A DNA stretch of 14,235 nucleotides, from NCBI GenBank assembly GCA_964613235.1, contig CAZTGM010000048.1, positions 1 to 14,235 of the forward strand, in the 5' to 3' direction. The notes beneath the pieces are model-generated. The model was not told where the DNA came from. It saw only the letters and a program-made list of their open reading frames with translations, and searched no databases. The position numbers were made by a program, and so were the translations under genes. This document shows, one piece after another, positions 6,804 to 13,771 of the stretch. The stretch is from J005 sp964613235. GTDB lineage: Bacteria; Pseudomonadota; Zetaproteobacteria; Mariprofundales; Mariprofundaceae. Every line of letters starts with the position of its first letter. Within the stretch, counting starts at the first letter, position 1.

Positions 6804-8371
6804 GTCACCCCCCTGCTGTTCATGGTATGGTGGCTGCCGGACATCCCGCCACCGCTGAGGCAGGTGCCGCCGTCATGCGCGATGGAGGCAATGCTGTCGA
6901 TGCCGCACTTGCCGCCGTTTGCACGGCCTTTATCGCCGAACCGGTATTAACCGCAGCCGGCGGTGGCGGATTCATGCTCGTGGCTCCATCCCATAGCGCC
7001 CCCTGTCTGTTTGACGGTTTTGCCAAAATGCCGGCTGGCCACCCGAAGCATGATGCCGCCATGACAGCCATAGCAGTCGATTTTTCCGATACTATCCAGA
7101 CATTCCATATCGGCCAGGCATCCGTCGCCACACCATCGCTTATGGCCATGCTGTTTGCAGCACACCGGCAATACGGTAAACTGCCGATCCGGCAGGCGCT
7201 GGAGCCAGCCATTGCCGCCGCTCGCGATGGCATTCGCCTCAATGCCATGCAGGCCTCGTTCATTCACCTGTTGCGACCCATCCTCAATCATACGCCGGAG
7301 GTGAAAGCGTTGTATGCCGGCAGCCACGGCCTGCTGGAAAAAGGGGAAATCTTTCGCAATCGGGATCTGGCCAATACGCTGGAGATGCTTGCCATTGACG
7401 GTATTGATGAGATGTATCGGGGCGACTTGGCCAGGGCCATTGTTCAGGCATGCGAACCGGACGGTCTGCTGGGTATGGCGGATTTATCCATAGCACAATT
7501 CCGGCGTCGCAGACCATTGGCTATGCAAGCACTGGGCGGCACGCTGCTGACCAATCCTCCGCCCTCATCCGGTGGCCTGCTGATTGCCTTTGCCCTGCAA
7601 TTGCTGGACACACTGGATACGGAACATCAGCAGGCATGGGTCGTTCAGCTGGCCGAGGTATTGCGCGAAACCAGTGCCCTGCGCCAGGATGGTTTTGATC
7701 TGGCCATTCACGACGAGGATATTGTGCAACGCATCCTATCCTCACAAACGCTGCAACAGGCCCTGCAACGTATCTGCCAACGTGCCTCGCAGACACATGC
7801 GACAGAAGCCTCCAATCGGCATGGCAGCACCACCCATATCAGCATCATCGATCGCGATGGCATGGCCGTATCCGTAACCACCAGCAATGGTGAAGGCTCC
7901 GGCATCGTCGTACCCGGCAGCGGTATCCATCTGAACAATATGCTTGGCGAAGAGGACATTAATCCGCATGGCTTTCATGCCCTGCCCGCAGGGATGACGT
8001 TATCTTCCATGATGGCGCCAGGTATCTTTTTTACAGCGGGCAAACCGTCACTGATTCTCGGCAGCGGCGGCTCCAACCGTTTGCGCGGAGCCATTCTGCA
8101 GGTTCTGCTGCGTCACCAGCATCTGGGTCAGTCACTGGAAGAGGCTGTCTGTGCGCCACGTCTGCACAATGAGGGTATGGCACTGGATGTGGAACCGGGA
8201 CTGTTGTGCGATGAGTATCGTCATACGCTGCAGCAGCGAGGCTGGCGTATTCGCCAATGGCGTGAGCACAGCGTTTACTTTGGTGGCGTACATGCCATCA
8301 GCATCTCGCCCAAAGGACACATCGAAGCCTGTGGCGACCCGCGACGCGGCGGCGCATGGGCAGCAGCATGA
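6800..8371 (+). CDS. Gamma-glutamyltransferase-like Ntn hydrolase, no signal peptide
   Basis: The protein has 523 aa. It matches the GGT family along its length: GMVAAGHPATAEAGAAVMRD at 9-28, DGGNAVDAALA, and the autoprocessing site GSTTHIS, where T344 would be the nucleophile (E. coli T391). The oxyanion-type loop GSGGSNRLRG is at 421-430. The family cleaves gamma-glutamyl bonds, for example in glutathione. Two things are odd. There is no signal peptide although GGT is normally periplasmic. Also, E. coli T409-L-N411 aligns with S362-N-G364, and the FREMAP arginine (R114) region reads FDGFAKMP. These residues hold the gamma-glutamyl carboxylate, so the substrate may differ. The VTTSNGEGSG sequence marks a distinct subfamily. 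ATGA overlaps join it to the SPOR gene and to folK. Confidence 0.88.
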   Translation: MSHPPAVHGMVAAGHPATAEAGAAVMRDGGNAVDAALAAVCTAFIAEPVLTAAGGGGFMLVAPSHSAPCLFDGFAKMPAGHPKHDAAMTAIAVDFSDTIQTFHIGQASVATPSLMAMLFAAHRQYGKLPIRQALEPAIAAARDGIRLNAMQASFIHLLRPILNHTPEVKALYAGSHGLLEKGEIFRNRDLANTLEMLAIDGIDEMYRGDLARAIVQACEPDGLLGMADLSIAQFRRRRPLAMQALGGTLLTNPPPSSGGLLIAFALQLLDTLDTEHQQAWVVQLAEVLRETSALRQDGFDLAIHDEDIVQRILSSQTLQQALQRICQRASQTHATEASNRHGSTTHISIIDRDGMAVSVTTSNGEGSGIVVPGSGIHLNNMLGEEDINPHGFHALPAGMTLSSMMAPGIFFTAGKPSLILGSGGSNRLRGAILQVLLRHQHLGQSLEEAVCAPRLHNEGMALDVEPGLLCDEYRHTLQQRGWRIRQWREHSVYFGGVHAISISPKGHIEACGDPRRGGAWAAA

Positions 8372-8868
8372 ATCGTGCTTTGATTGCCCTGGGCGGCAAC
8401 CTGGGCGAAATTCTGCCATGCTTTGTCAAGGCAAGACATTTATTAAATACCTTGCCGGATAGTACAGTAGAAGCCGTCTCTCCATACTATCACACACCAC
8501 CTCTTGGTCCGCCTGGCCAACCGGATTATCTGAACGCCGTGCTGTCACTGAAAACAACGCTGACAGCCGAAGCATTGCTGCAGGCCATGCAACAAATCGA
8601 ACAGCAACTGGGGCGCATCCGTCCAGCCATCCGCTGGAGCGCGCGCACCATTGATCTCGACCTGCTGGACTGGAATGGCATCATCATGCACTCGGAGACA
8701 CTGGAGCTGCCGCATCCACGTTTGCACGAACGTCTCTTCGTATTGCAACCGCTTTGCGATATTGCCCCCAGCTGGCAGCATCCGCTGAGCGGTCTTTCAG
8801 CACAAACCATGCTGGAGCAGCGATATCAGCAGGGTGAAACACCCTTAGCGGAGGGGACACCATGGTAG
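8368..8868 (+). CDS. folK: 6-hydroxymethyl-7,8-dihydropterin pyrophosphokinase
   Basis: The protein has 166 aa and is cytoplasmic. It transfers pyrophosphate from ATP to 6-hydroxymethyl-dihydropterin in folate synthesis. It begins with ALIALGGNLG (4-13). It contains the HPPK signature RWSARTIDLDLL (89-100), with the magnesium aspartates D96 and D98 (E. coli D95 and D97), then LPHPRLHERLFVLQPL. The ATG at 8368 overlaps the preceding stop as ATGA and gives the usual family N-terminus. An in-frame ATG at 8356 would add four residues. The 3' end overlaps the kinase gene by 7 nt. A folK-deoxynucleoside kinase pair is common in proteobacteria. Confidence 0.95.
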   Translation: MNRALIALGGNLGEILPCFVKARHLLNTLPDSTVEAVSPYYHTPPLGPPGQPDYLNAVLSLKTTLTAEALLQAMQQIEQQLGRIRPAIRWSARTIDLDLLDWNGIIMHSETLELPHPRLHERLFVLQPLCDIAPSWQHPLSGLSAQTMLEQRYQQGETPLAEGTPW

Positions 8869-9527
8869 AAACCAGCCATCGCAACCTGCATCAATGTCAT
8901 ATTGCCGTGGAAGGCCCAATCGGTGTCGGCAAAACCACACTGGCTCGCGCTCTGGCCGATCGCCTGCAATCATCGCTGGTCTTGGAGCAGGTTGATCATA
9001 ATCCGTTTATCGAACTGTATTACAGTGACCCTGCGCGCCATGCTCTGGCCGTGCAATTATCGTTCCTGTTTTCGCGCCTGAAACAATGGCAGGAACTGCA
9101 TCAACAAGAACTGTTTTCTCAAGGCATCGTCAGCGATTATATCTTTGCCAAGGACAGGCTGTTCGCCACGATTACCCTAAGCGATGAAGAACTTGCACTT
9201 TACGACAAGGTGGCTCGCGCAGTCACCGAAAATATGCCCAGGCCGGATCTCGTCATCTATCTCCAGTCACGTGCCGATATCATTATGCAACGTATCCGCA
9301 AACGCGGGCGCAGTTTTGAACGGGCGATGAATGAGCAGTATCTCGGCAGGGTTATTTCAGCCTATGATCGCTTCTTTTTCCATTATCAGGATTCACCACT
9401 GCTAATCGTACAAACCGACAAGCTCAACTTCGCCCATGACCCCGAACACATCGAAGCGCTGATCAACCGCATAGGCAGCATGCGCTCAAGCATCGAATTC
9501 TGGGCTGATCATTCGGCCACGCGCTAG
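8862..9527 (+). CDS. Deoxynucleoside kinase (dAdo/dGuo kinase-like)
   Basis: The protein has 221 aa and belongs to the deoxynucleoside kinase family that phosphorylates deoxynucleosides with ATP in nucleotide salvage. The P-loop GPIGVGKT is at 18-25. E42 in VLEQVDHNPF lies where the family has its catalytic glutamate. SDYIFAKDRLF (91-101) carries the conserved D-R pair (D98-R99). RGRSFE (148-153) fits the arginine-rich lid. Bacterial members with DYIFAKDRLF prefer deoxyadenosine or deoxyguanosine, but specificity cannot be read with certainty. The ATG has GAGGGG just upstream and overlaps the end of folK (ATGGTAG). It is the last gene of the plus-strand run. Confidence 0.9.
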   Translation: MVETSHRNLHQCHIAVEGPIGVGKTTLARALADRLQSSLVLEQVDHNPFIELYYSDPARHALAVQLSFLFSRLKQWQELHQQELFSQGIVSDYIFAKDRLFATITLSDEELALYDKVARAVTENMPRPDLVIYLQSRADIIMQRIRKRGRSFERAMNEQYLGRVISAYDRFFFHYQDSPLLIVQTDKLNFAHDPEHIEALINRIGSMRSSIEFWADHSATR

Positions 9528-9599
9528 CTCGCTTTTTCCACGAAGTCCATACAAAAAGTCTTGTTGAGTCATGGGGTTATAGCCATCCCAAAGGTTTCC

Positions 9600-9616
9600 G
9601 CCAGGAACCTCCTGGC
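9600..9616. repeat. Hairpin in the 181-bp convergent intergenic region
   Basis: GCCAGGA-ACC-TCCTGGC is a perfect 7-bp inverted repeat with a 3-nt loop. It lies between the kinase gene (plus) and rpoH (minus). No T-run follows on either strand. It may block read-through from both sides, but a classic intrinsic terminator is not seen. Confidence 0.35.
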
Positions 9617-9708
9617 TAATCCATGCGAGCCGAATGCGCACCTGTCGGGCACCATCCATCCACGAGATCATGAAAAATCCGGGTTAGCGATACCTGCCCA
9701 CGTTCCGT

Positions 9709-10536
9709 TTATGCACTGGCCTCCAGCGCGCCTCGCAGCTTTTTCATCGCACGTGCTTCAAGCTGACGCACCCGCTCAATGGAAACGCCGAGCTCTTCAG
9801 CCAGCGCCTTCAAGGTAGCCGGCTCTTCTGACATATGCCTGCGCTCGATGACCAGTCGATCCCTTTCAGACAGATGCTGAAGCGCCTGACTCAGGCTCAG
9901 TTTTCGGTGAATTTCCCAGTCCTTTTGCGCAACGATCTCTTCCGGCGAGGCATCAGATGCCGGCAGAGTGTGCACCATGCTCTGCCCGTCCTCCGATTCG
10001 GCATCCAGCGACACATCCCGCTGCAAAAAGGCCTGCGCCGTTTCCTGATAAGCCTGCGCCGACAAGCCAAAATCGGATGCAACCTCTTCCGCCTTTCGTC
10101 CGTCAACGGCAGCAATCGCATTGCGTGCCTTCTGCAGGCCGGCAAAAATCCTGCGCTGCAATTTGTTGGTGCCGAGTTTGACAATACTCCACGAACGCAA
10201 AATAAAATCATGAATGGATGCACGAATCCACCAGGCTGCATAAGTCATCAAACGAAAACCTCGATCCGGATCGAACCGCTTGACGGCATGCATCAGCCCC
10301 AGCGTTCCTTCCTGAATCAGATCCATTTCCTGCAAACCGAAATGACGATATTCACGGGCAATCGCCGCTACAGCATAAAGGTTGGACACAACCAGCTTTT
10401 TGGCTGCTTCCAGATCACCATGTTGCCGCCACTTTCTGGCCAATGCAGTTTCTTCTTCGCGACTCAGGCGCGGAAACTTCTTCACCTCACGGTAAAAAAG
10501 CGACAGGCTGGACATATCCATAGCGGGAACTAACAC
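9709..10536 (-). CDS. rpoH: Heat-shock sigma factor sigma-32
   Basis: The protein has 275 aa (E. coli RpoH has 284 aa). It directs RNA polymerase to chaperone and protease promoters. Region 2 includes DLIQEGTLGLMHAVKRFDP (72-90), RLMTYAAWWIRASIHDFI and SWSIVKLGTNKLQRR. The last part, with IFAGLQKAR, is the RpoH-box region that separates RpoH from RpoD and RpoS. Region 4.2 has the helix-turn-helix TLKALAEELGVSIERVRQLE (241-260). The GTG start at 10536 is chosen because GGAGGTGAT (10551-10543) lies 10 nt upstream, while the in-frame ATG codons (residues 6 and 8) are too far away. Upstream are a sigma-70 promoter and a perfect CIRCE element, so HrcA repression is expected. The PCuAC gene ends only 82 nt before it on the same strand. 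Confidence 0.94.
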   Translation of the reverse strand: MLVPAMDMSSLSLFYREVKKFPRLSREEETALARKWRQHGDLEAAKKLVVSNLYAVAAIAREYRHFGLQEMDLIQEGTLGLMHAVKRFDPDRGFRLMTYAAWWIRASIHDFILRSWSIVKLGTNKLQRRIFAGLQKARNAIAAVDGRKAEEVASDFGLSAQAYQETAQAFLQRDVSLDAESEDGQSMVHTLPASDASPEEIVAQKDWEIHRKLSLSQALQHLSERDRLVIERRHMSEEPATLKALAEELGVSIERVRQLEARAMKKLRGALEASA

Positions 10537-10560
10537 AGCGTCATCACCTCCATGATAATT

Positions 10561-10587
10561 TTAGCACTCTAGCGCCTTGAGTGCTAA
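10561..10587. promoter_or_regulatory. CIRCE operator (HrcA binding site) of rpoH
   Basis: TTAGCACTC, nine bases, then GAGTGCTAA: a perfect match to the CIRCE consensus in both arms and in spacing. It begins at the last base of the rpoH -10 hexamer and covers the predicted transcription start, an ideal position for repression by HrcA. CIRCE normally controls groESL and the hrcA-grpE-dnaK operon. hrcA is not in this window. Confidence 0.95.
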
Positions 10588-10616
10588 TTCTATGCCAGTA
10601 TCTGAAAAAAAGTCAA
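10587..10616 (-). promoter_or_regulatory. Sigma-70 promoter of rpoH
   Basis: On the minus strand, TTGACT (10616-10611) and TAGAAT (10592-10587) are separated by 18 nt, and each has one mismatch to consensus. The -35 lies 2 bp after the PCuAC stop codon. The start site would fall near 10580, within CIRCE. Part of the spacer is a T7 tract. Confidence 0.75.
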
Positions 10617-10618
10617 CC

Positions 10619-11020
10619 TCACCGCATATCCTGCACAACAGCCTGTATCTTCAAGCGTTGCCCATCGTCAGCCAGCTGCAATATAAGTGACACCCGATCG
10701 CCGGCATGCAACACGCGCTTCAGGCCCATGAGCATGATATGCGCACCACCTGGTGCAAATTCATAATGCGCTCCGGGCTCGATACGGATACCGTGTAATG
10801 GTTGCATATCCTTGCCATGAAACATGGTCATGTCCGCAACATCCGTCATGATGCCGACCAGTTGATGCGCCTGCTTGTCCGTATTACGGATATCCATATA
10901 CACGGCAGCCGTGTCGCTCACCGGCGGCGGCATGCGCACCCGGGCATTCACCACCTCAATACCAGCCGCCTGTGCCATGCATGGCATGAACAGCAATAAG
11001 ACCAATATTACGCGTATCAT
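10619..11020 (-). CDS. Periplasmic copper chaperone, PCuAC family
   Basis: The protein has 133 aa. A signal peptide (about 1-18, MIRVILVLLLFMPCMAQA) directs it to the periplasm. PCuAC proteins bind Cu(I) and hand it to the CuA site of cytochrome oxidase, often with SCO. The family motif is H-M-x10-M-x21-H-x-M. Here M72-x21-H94-x-M96 fits exactly (QPLHGIRIEPGA between, then GGAHIMLMGL). The first ligand pair is not at its usual place: H68 is only three residues before M72, with M64 and M66 nearby, so the site is altered. The ATG at 11020 shares its A with the SCO stop (TGATG) and has GGAGAGG upstream. A GTG start further out would lie inside the SCO gene and add no useful sequence. Confidence 0.88.
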   Translation of the reverse strand: MIRVILVLLLFMPCMAQAAGIEVVNARVRMPPPVSDTAAVYMDIRNTDKQAHQLVGIMTDVADMTMFHGKDMQPLHGIRIEPGAHYEFAPGGAHIMLMGLKRVLHAGDRVSLILQLADDGQRLKIQAVVQDMR

Positions 11021-11616
11021 CACCTCTCCAGCCAGCGCCGCATCCATAAGGCCATTTCATCGGGCAGCGTTTTTTCATCGAACAAGGCAACGACCTGACC
11101 CTGAGCATTAATCAGATAGATAAAATTCGAGTGGCTGACACTGTAATGACTGTCAGCCGACACATCCGGCACGCTAAAGTCCATTTTCCAGTCGCCTGCC
11201 AATGCGGAAAGCTGTGCCGGCGTACCCGTCGCCCCCACCATGCGCGCATCAAAAAAGGACACATAGCGCTGCAAATATGACGGTGTATCACGGCGCGGAT
11301 CGACGCTGACAAACAGACCGTAAATCCGTCCTGCCTGCGTTTGCGGTATCTGCCGCATAGCCTGGGCCATCACGCTCAATGCTGCAGGGCAAACGTCTGG
11401 ACAATGACTGTAGCCGAAATACAGCAGTCCCACTTTGCCGCGAAAATCGCTCAGATGCACCGTGCCGGTCGCTGATTTCAGTGTGAAATTCCCACCCATC
11501 TGCGCCAGATATGCCGGCACGGCGGGCGGCAGCATACGCTGGCCATACATAACCCCTGCAGCCATGAACAGCCCCAACATCAGCATGCCCGCACACACGG
11601 TTCTGAAATGACGCAT
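11020..11616 (-). CDS. SCO1/SenC-family copper metallochaperone
   Basis: The protein has 198 aa and is anchored by an N-terminal helix (about 8-25). Its thioredoxin-like domain is in the periplasm. SCO proteins bring copper to, or reduce the cysteines of, the CuA site of cytochrome c oxidase. The copper ligands are present: C72 and C76 in HCPDVCP, and H162 in YSVSHSNFIYLI. FVSVDPRRDTP (102-112) is also typical. The ATG at 11616 is preferred over the GTG at 11622, because GGAGG lies 5 nt before the ATG and overlaps the GTG. The gene begins 13 nt after the TlpA gene and overlaps PCuAC by one base. No oxidase gene is in the window. Confidence 0.92.
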   Translation of the reverse strand: MRHFRTVCAGMLMLGLFMAAGVMYGQRMLPPAVPAYLAQMGGNFTLKSATGTVHLSDFRGKVGLLYFGYSHCPDVCPAALSVMAQAMRQIPQTQAGRIYGLFVSVDPRRDTPSYLQRYVSFFDARMVGATGTPAQLSALAGDWKMDFSVPDVSADSHYSVSHSNFIYLINAQGQVVALFDEKTLPDEMALWMRRWLER

Positions 11617-11629
11617 TCGCACCTCCGCT

Positions 11630-12178
11630 TTATTGCTCGTCCAGCAACATGCGTATCAACGCGCCTGCTTCCTCACTTGTCCAGTCCCGCTCACCCAGAA
11701 TACGTCCGAGGATACGGCCCTGACGATCAATCACATAGGCCGTGGGTAAAGCACGCACAGCATACTGACTTCGCACCACTCCATCCGTATCCAGCAGCGT
11801 GTGAAAGCCCGGCGCGACTTCATTGACAAACGATCGTACCACCGAACCATCGCCGCGGTCCACATTCACGCACACAATACGCAACGCAGAATCGGCCATC
11901 TGCCGCTCCAGGGCCTGCAGTTGTTGCATTTCCCGCCGACATGGCATGCACCATGTCGCCCAGAAATGCAATAATACCACCTGACCACGGAAATCGTGTA
12001 GCGATACTGATGTGCCGTCCAGCGCCGGCAGGGAAAAATCAGGTGCTGCTTTCTGCTGCTGGGGCAATTGCATGCCGAACGAGTCTGCTGTGCCCTTATC
12101 AAAGGCATATCCCATTGCCGGCAACATGATCAGACAGCCAAGCCAGCAGATGACCCGCCAATTAATATATCGTCGCAT
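11630..12178 (-). CDS. TlpA/ResA-like periplasmic thioredoxin
   Basis: The protein has 182 aa. A hydrophobic N-terminus (about 8-25) is either a signal peptide (cleavage near GYA-FD) or an anchor. The thioredoxin fold carries the redox motif WCMPC (W76, C77, C80) after VVLLHFWAT, and the cis-proline P145 in RALPTAYVIDRQGRILG. The spacing fits the TlpA/ResA group, which reduces apo-cytochrome c or SCO/CuA thiols in the periplasm. Its place next to SCO, PCuAC and a cytochrome c supports a role in keeping copper or heme thiols reduced. The ATG at 12178 is chosen because AAGGAG lies 6 nt upstream and directly abuts the other in-frame ATG at 12184. Confidence 0.9.
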   Translation of the reverse strand: MRRYINWRVICWLGCLIMLPAMGYAFDKGTADSFGMQLPQQQKAAPDFSLPALDGTSVSLHDFRGQVVLLHFWATWCMPCRREMQQLQALERQMADSALRIVCVNVDRGDGSVVRSFVNEVAPGFHTLLDTDGVVRSQYAVRALPTAYVIDRQGRILGRILGERDWTSEEAGALIRMLLDEQ

Positions 12179-12202
12179 ATCCATCTCCTTGTTGCGAAGT
12201 CC

Positions 12203-12228
12203 GGGCCTGCGACTGATGCCGCAGGCCC
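12203..12228. repeat. Strong stem-loop between cytochrome c and TlpA genes
   Basis: GGGCCTGCG, an 8-nt loop, then CGCAGGCCC: a perfect GC-rich 9-bp stem. It fills most of the 56-bp gap between the two minus-strand genes. There is no T-run, so it is more likely an mRNA processing or stabilising element, or a weak terminator, than a full stop. It would change the ratio of upstream to downstream products. Confidence 0.6.
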
Positions 12229-12234
12229 TTCACC

Positions 12235-12501
12235 TCATCGAGCATGTTCCTTCAAATAGCCGGCAATCATTCGCCATTCTTCCGCCGGCATATCCATACC
12301 GCGTTCATCCACGCGTCGTTTCATGACACGCAGCATGTGCTGCCAGTGCTGCCAGTCCATCCGTTTCGGGTGCGGCAATGCATGGCATGTCGAACAACGT
12401 TCGGAAAACAATTGTGCGGCTGCAGAATCCGCATCCGGCAAATCCATGGCCTGGAGAGGGCTGGCAAACATGATACTCAACATCAGTAATAATTTACGCA
12501 T
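12235..12501 (-). CDS. Small periplasmic cytochrome c
   Basis: The protein has 88 aa. A signal peptide (about 1-18, ending SPLQA) exports it. One heme c site, CSTCH (36-40), is seen. M69 or M71 in ERGMDMPAEEW probably supplies the distal ligand, and MIAGYLKEHA is the closing helix. It is shorter than most class I cytochromes c and resembles the small ones found with copper tolerance or oxidase genes. An electron carrier role for the neighbouring copper proteins is inferred. GGAGGGG overlaps the stop codon of the upstream barrel gene. The ATG at 12501 is 5 nt from GGAGG, while the ATG at 12504 is only 2 nt away, so the second is preferred. Confidence 0.88.
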   Translation of the reverse strand: MRKLLLMLSIMFASPLQAMDLPDADSAAAQLFSERCSTCHALPHPKRMDWQHWQHMLRVMKRRVDERGMDMPAEEWRMIAGYLKEHAR

Positions 12502-12510
12502 CATCCCCTC

Positions 12511-13674
12511 CTAAAATCCAAGTGCCGCATCAGCAGGCGTGTGTGACAGCGAGCGAACACTGTTGCTGGTCGGAATCTCGATATACCAGGTCAACATCAG
12601 CCGCCAGCTGTCCTTCAATTGCAAACCGTTCAGCCGTTGATACAACGGCAATTGCACACCGACATCGACAATCTGTAACGGCACCGGCTGCCATTGCACG
12701 CCAAGGGTCGTAAACAACTGCGTCTTGCCCAGGTTCACCGGATCCCATAACGGTGTCATATAGGGCGATGCGGCCACACCCTGGATAGCATGACCGGAAG
12801 CGCCGCTGCGCGCCTCATCGGCTTCGCCGTGCAGATGCCCCTGCCATTCGCCATTGAGTTCGCCATAGACCACCCAGGCATAATGCGGCTGGTACATCAG
12901 ATAGGTATCCAGCTGCAGCCGGTCACCCAGCCGATAGCCGTACTTGTTCGTGCCCAGACGTGCCGTATAACGCGCATCGGCACCCCACCACCACTGTGAT
13001 GTCGAATGCTGATACAGAGCTCCGATGATCGGATCCCAGGTACCACTGCCCAACTGCATGCCATAGGGCAGCAACTCCTTTTGGCGCATGGCCACCGGAT
13101 GCGTCGTATTCCGCTTATCAATCGAACCAGTCGGCACGGACAAACCGCCGAATAAGGAAAATTCCTCCGAGGGAATCAGCGGATCATCGGCATACAGGCG
13201 ATATTTGGCTATCAGCATCGTATCGGCCATGCCGCGCGACTGCATCGTGTAGCCCGCAGCTCCGGTAGTCATACGCATCATGCTGTTGAACTGCATATCC
13301 ATGCGATTATCCACATACATACCCATGATGCCGGCGAAAAAATCATCGCTGAAACTGTAACCGGCAGCCAGATTCAGCATCGTCATATCCATGGAGGTCG
13401 GAGCCGCCATGAATTTTCCCGTTGGCACACCCATCATTGTCGGCATGCCGAGCACAGATGCCGTATCCACATCCTGTGTGCCACTGCGCAACCCCGACAT
13501 ATGCATATACATTGGCTGCAATTTAAAACGAAACTCATGGGTTTCCGGGATGCCGCCTCCCGGAATGTTCATCGGCATATTGCCACCGCATTTCCCACAA
13601 CATAAGCCCACATATGCCTGGGCTACCGGCAATGCCACAAACAGCATCGCCAAAAATATGATTATTCTAATCAT
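12511..13674 (-). CDS. Met-rich outer-membrane barrel protein (putative copper-associated)
   Basis: The protein has 387 aa. A signal peptide (about 1-20, MIRIIIFLAMLFVALPVAQA) is followed by CCGKCGG (C25, C26, C29) and a Met-rich stretch. I count 22 Met in residues 33-153 but only 5 in the remaining 234. Alternating hydrophobic and aromatic segments with GxGxWDP and short turns suggest a beta-barrel of the phenol meta-pathway transporter-like type, but this is by eye. Cys- and Met-rich clusters commonly bind Cu(I), so a role in copper transport or sequestration is inferred from composition and neighbours. The ATG at 13674 has AGGAG 9 nt upstream. A longer frame to 13713 has no ribosome site and starts inside the hairpin. 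I do not recognise a named gene. Confidence 0.8.
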   Translation of the reverse strand: MIRIIIFLAMLFVALPVAQAYVGLCCGKCGGNMPMNIPGGGIPETHEFRFKLQPMYMHMSGLRSGTQDVDTASVLGMPTMMGVPTGKFMAAPTSMDMTMLNLAAGYSFSDDFFAGIMGMYVDNRMDMQFNSMMRMTTGAAGYTMQSRGMADTMLIAKYRLYADDPLIPSEEFSLFGGLSVPTGSIDKRNTTHPVAMRQKELLPYGMQLGSGTWDPIIGALYQHSTSQWWWGADARYTARLGTNKYGYRLGDRLQLDTYLMYQPHYAWVVYGELNGEWQGHLHGEADEARSGASGHAIQGVAASPYMTPLWDPVNLGKTQLFTTLGVQWQPVPLQIVDVGVQLPLYQRLNGLQLKDSWRLMLTWYIEIPTSNSVRSLSHTPADAALGF

Positions 13675-13701
13675 TACACTCTCTCCTGAATTCTGATTTT
13701 G

Positions 13702-13749
13702 AAAAAATCCCACGATCGGAAATGCGGAATACCCGCGGCAATCCGACCG
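13702..13749 (-). terminator. Hairpin with T6 tract: terminator or attenuator
   Basis: On the minus strand CGGTCGG (13749-13743) pairs with CCGATCG (13719-13713), all seven pairs allowed with one G-U. Inside, GCGG and CCGC form a second stem with loop GTATT. Five bases later comes TTTTTT (13707-13702). It lies between the Cys-rich gene and the barrel gene. With no room for another promoter before the barrel gene, partial read-through (attenuation) is the simplest reading. Confidence 0.5.
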
Positions 13750-13771
13750 TTAAAAACCAATGGATTAAAAA

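Noticed and set aside
9835..10533. 232-codon plus-strand frame opposite rpoH
   Set aside because: Shadow of rpoH, whose sigma-factor regions are unmistakable. The frame has no ribosome site or domain.
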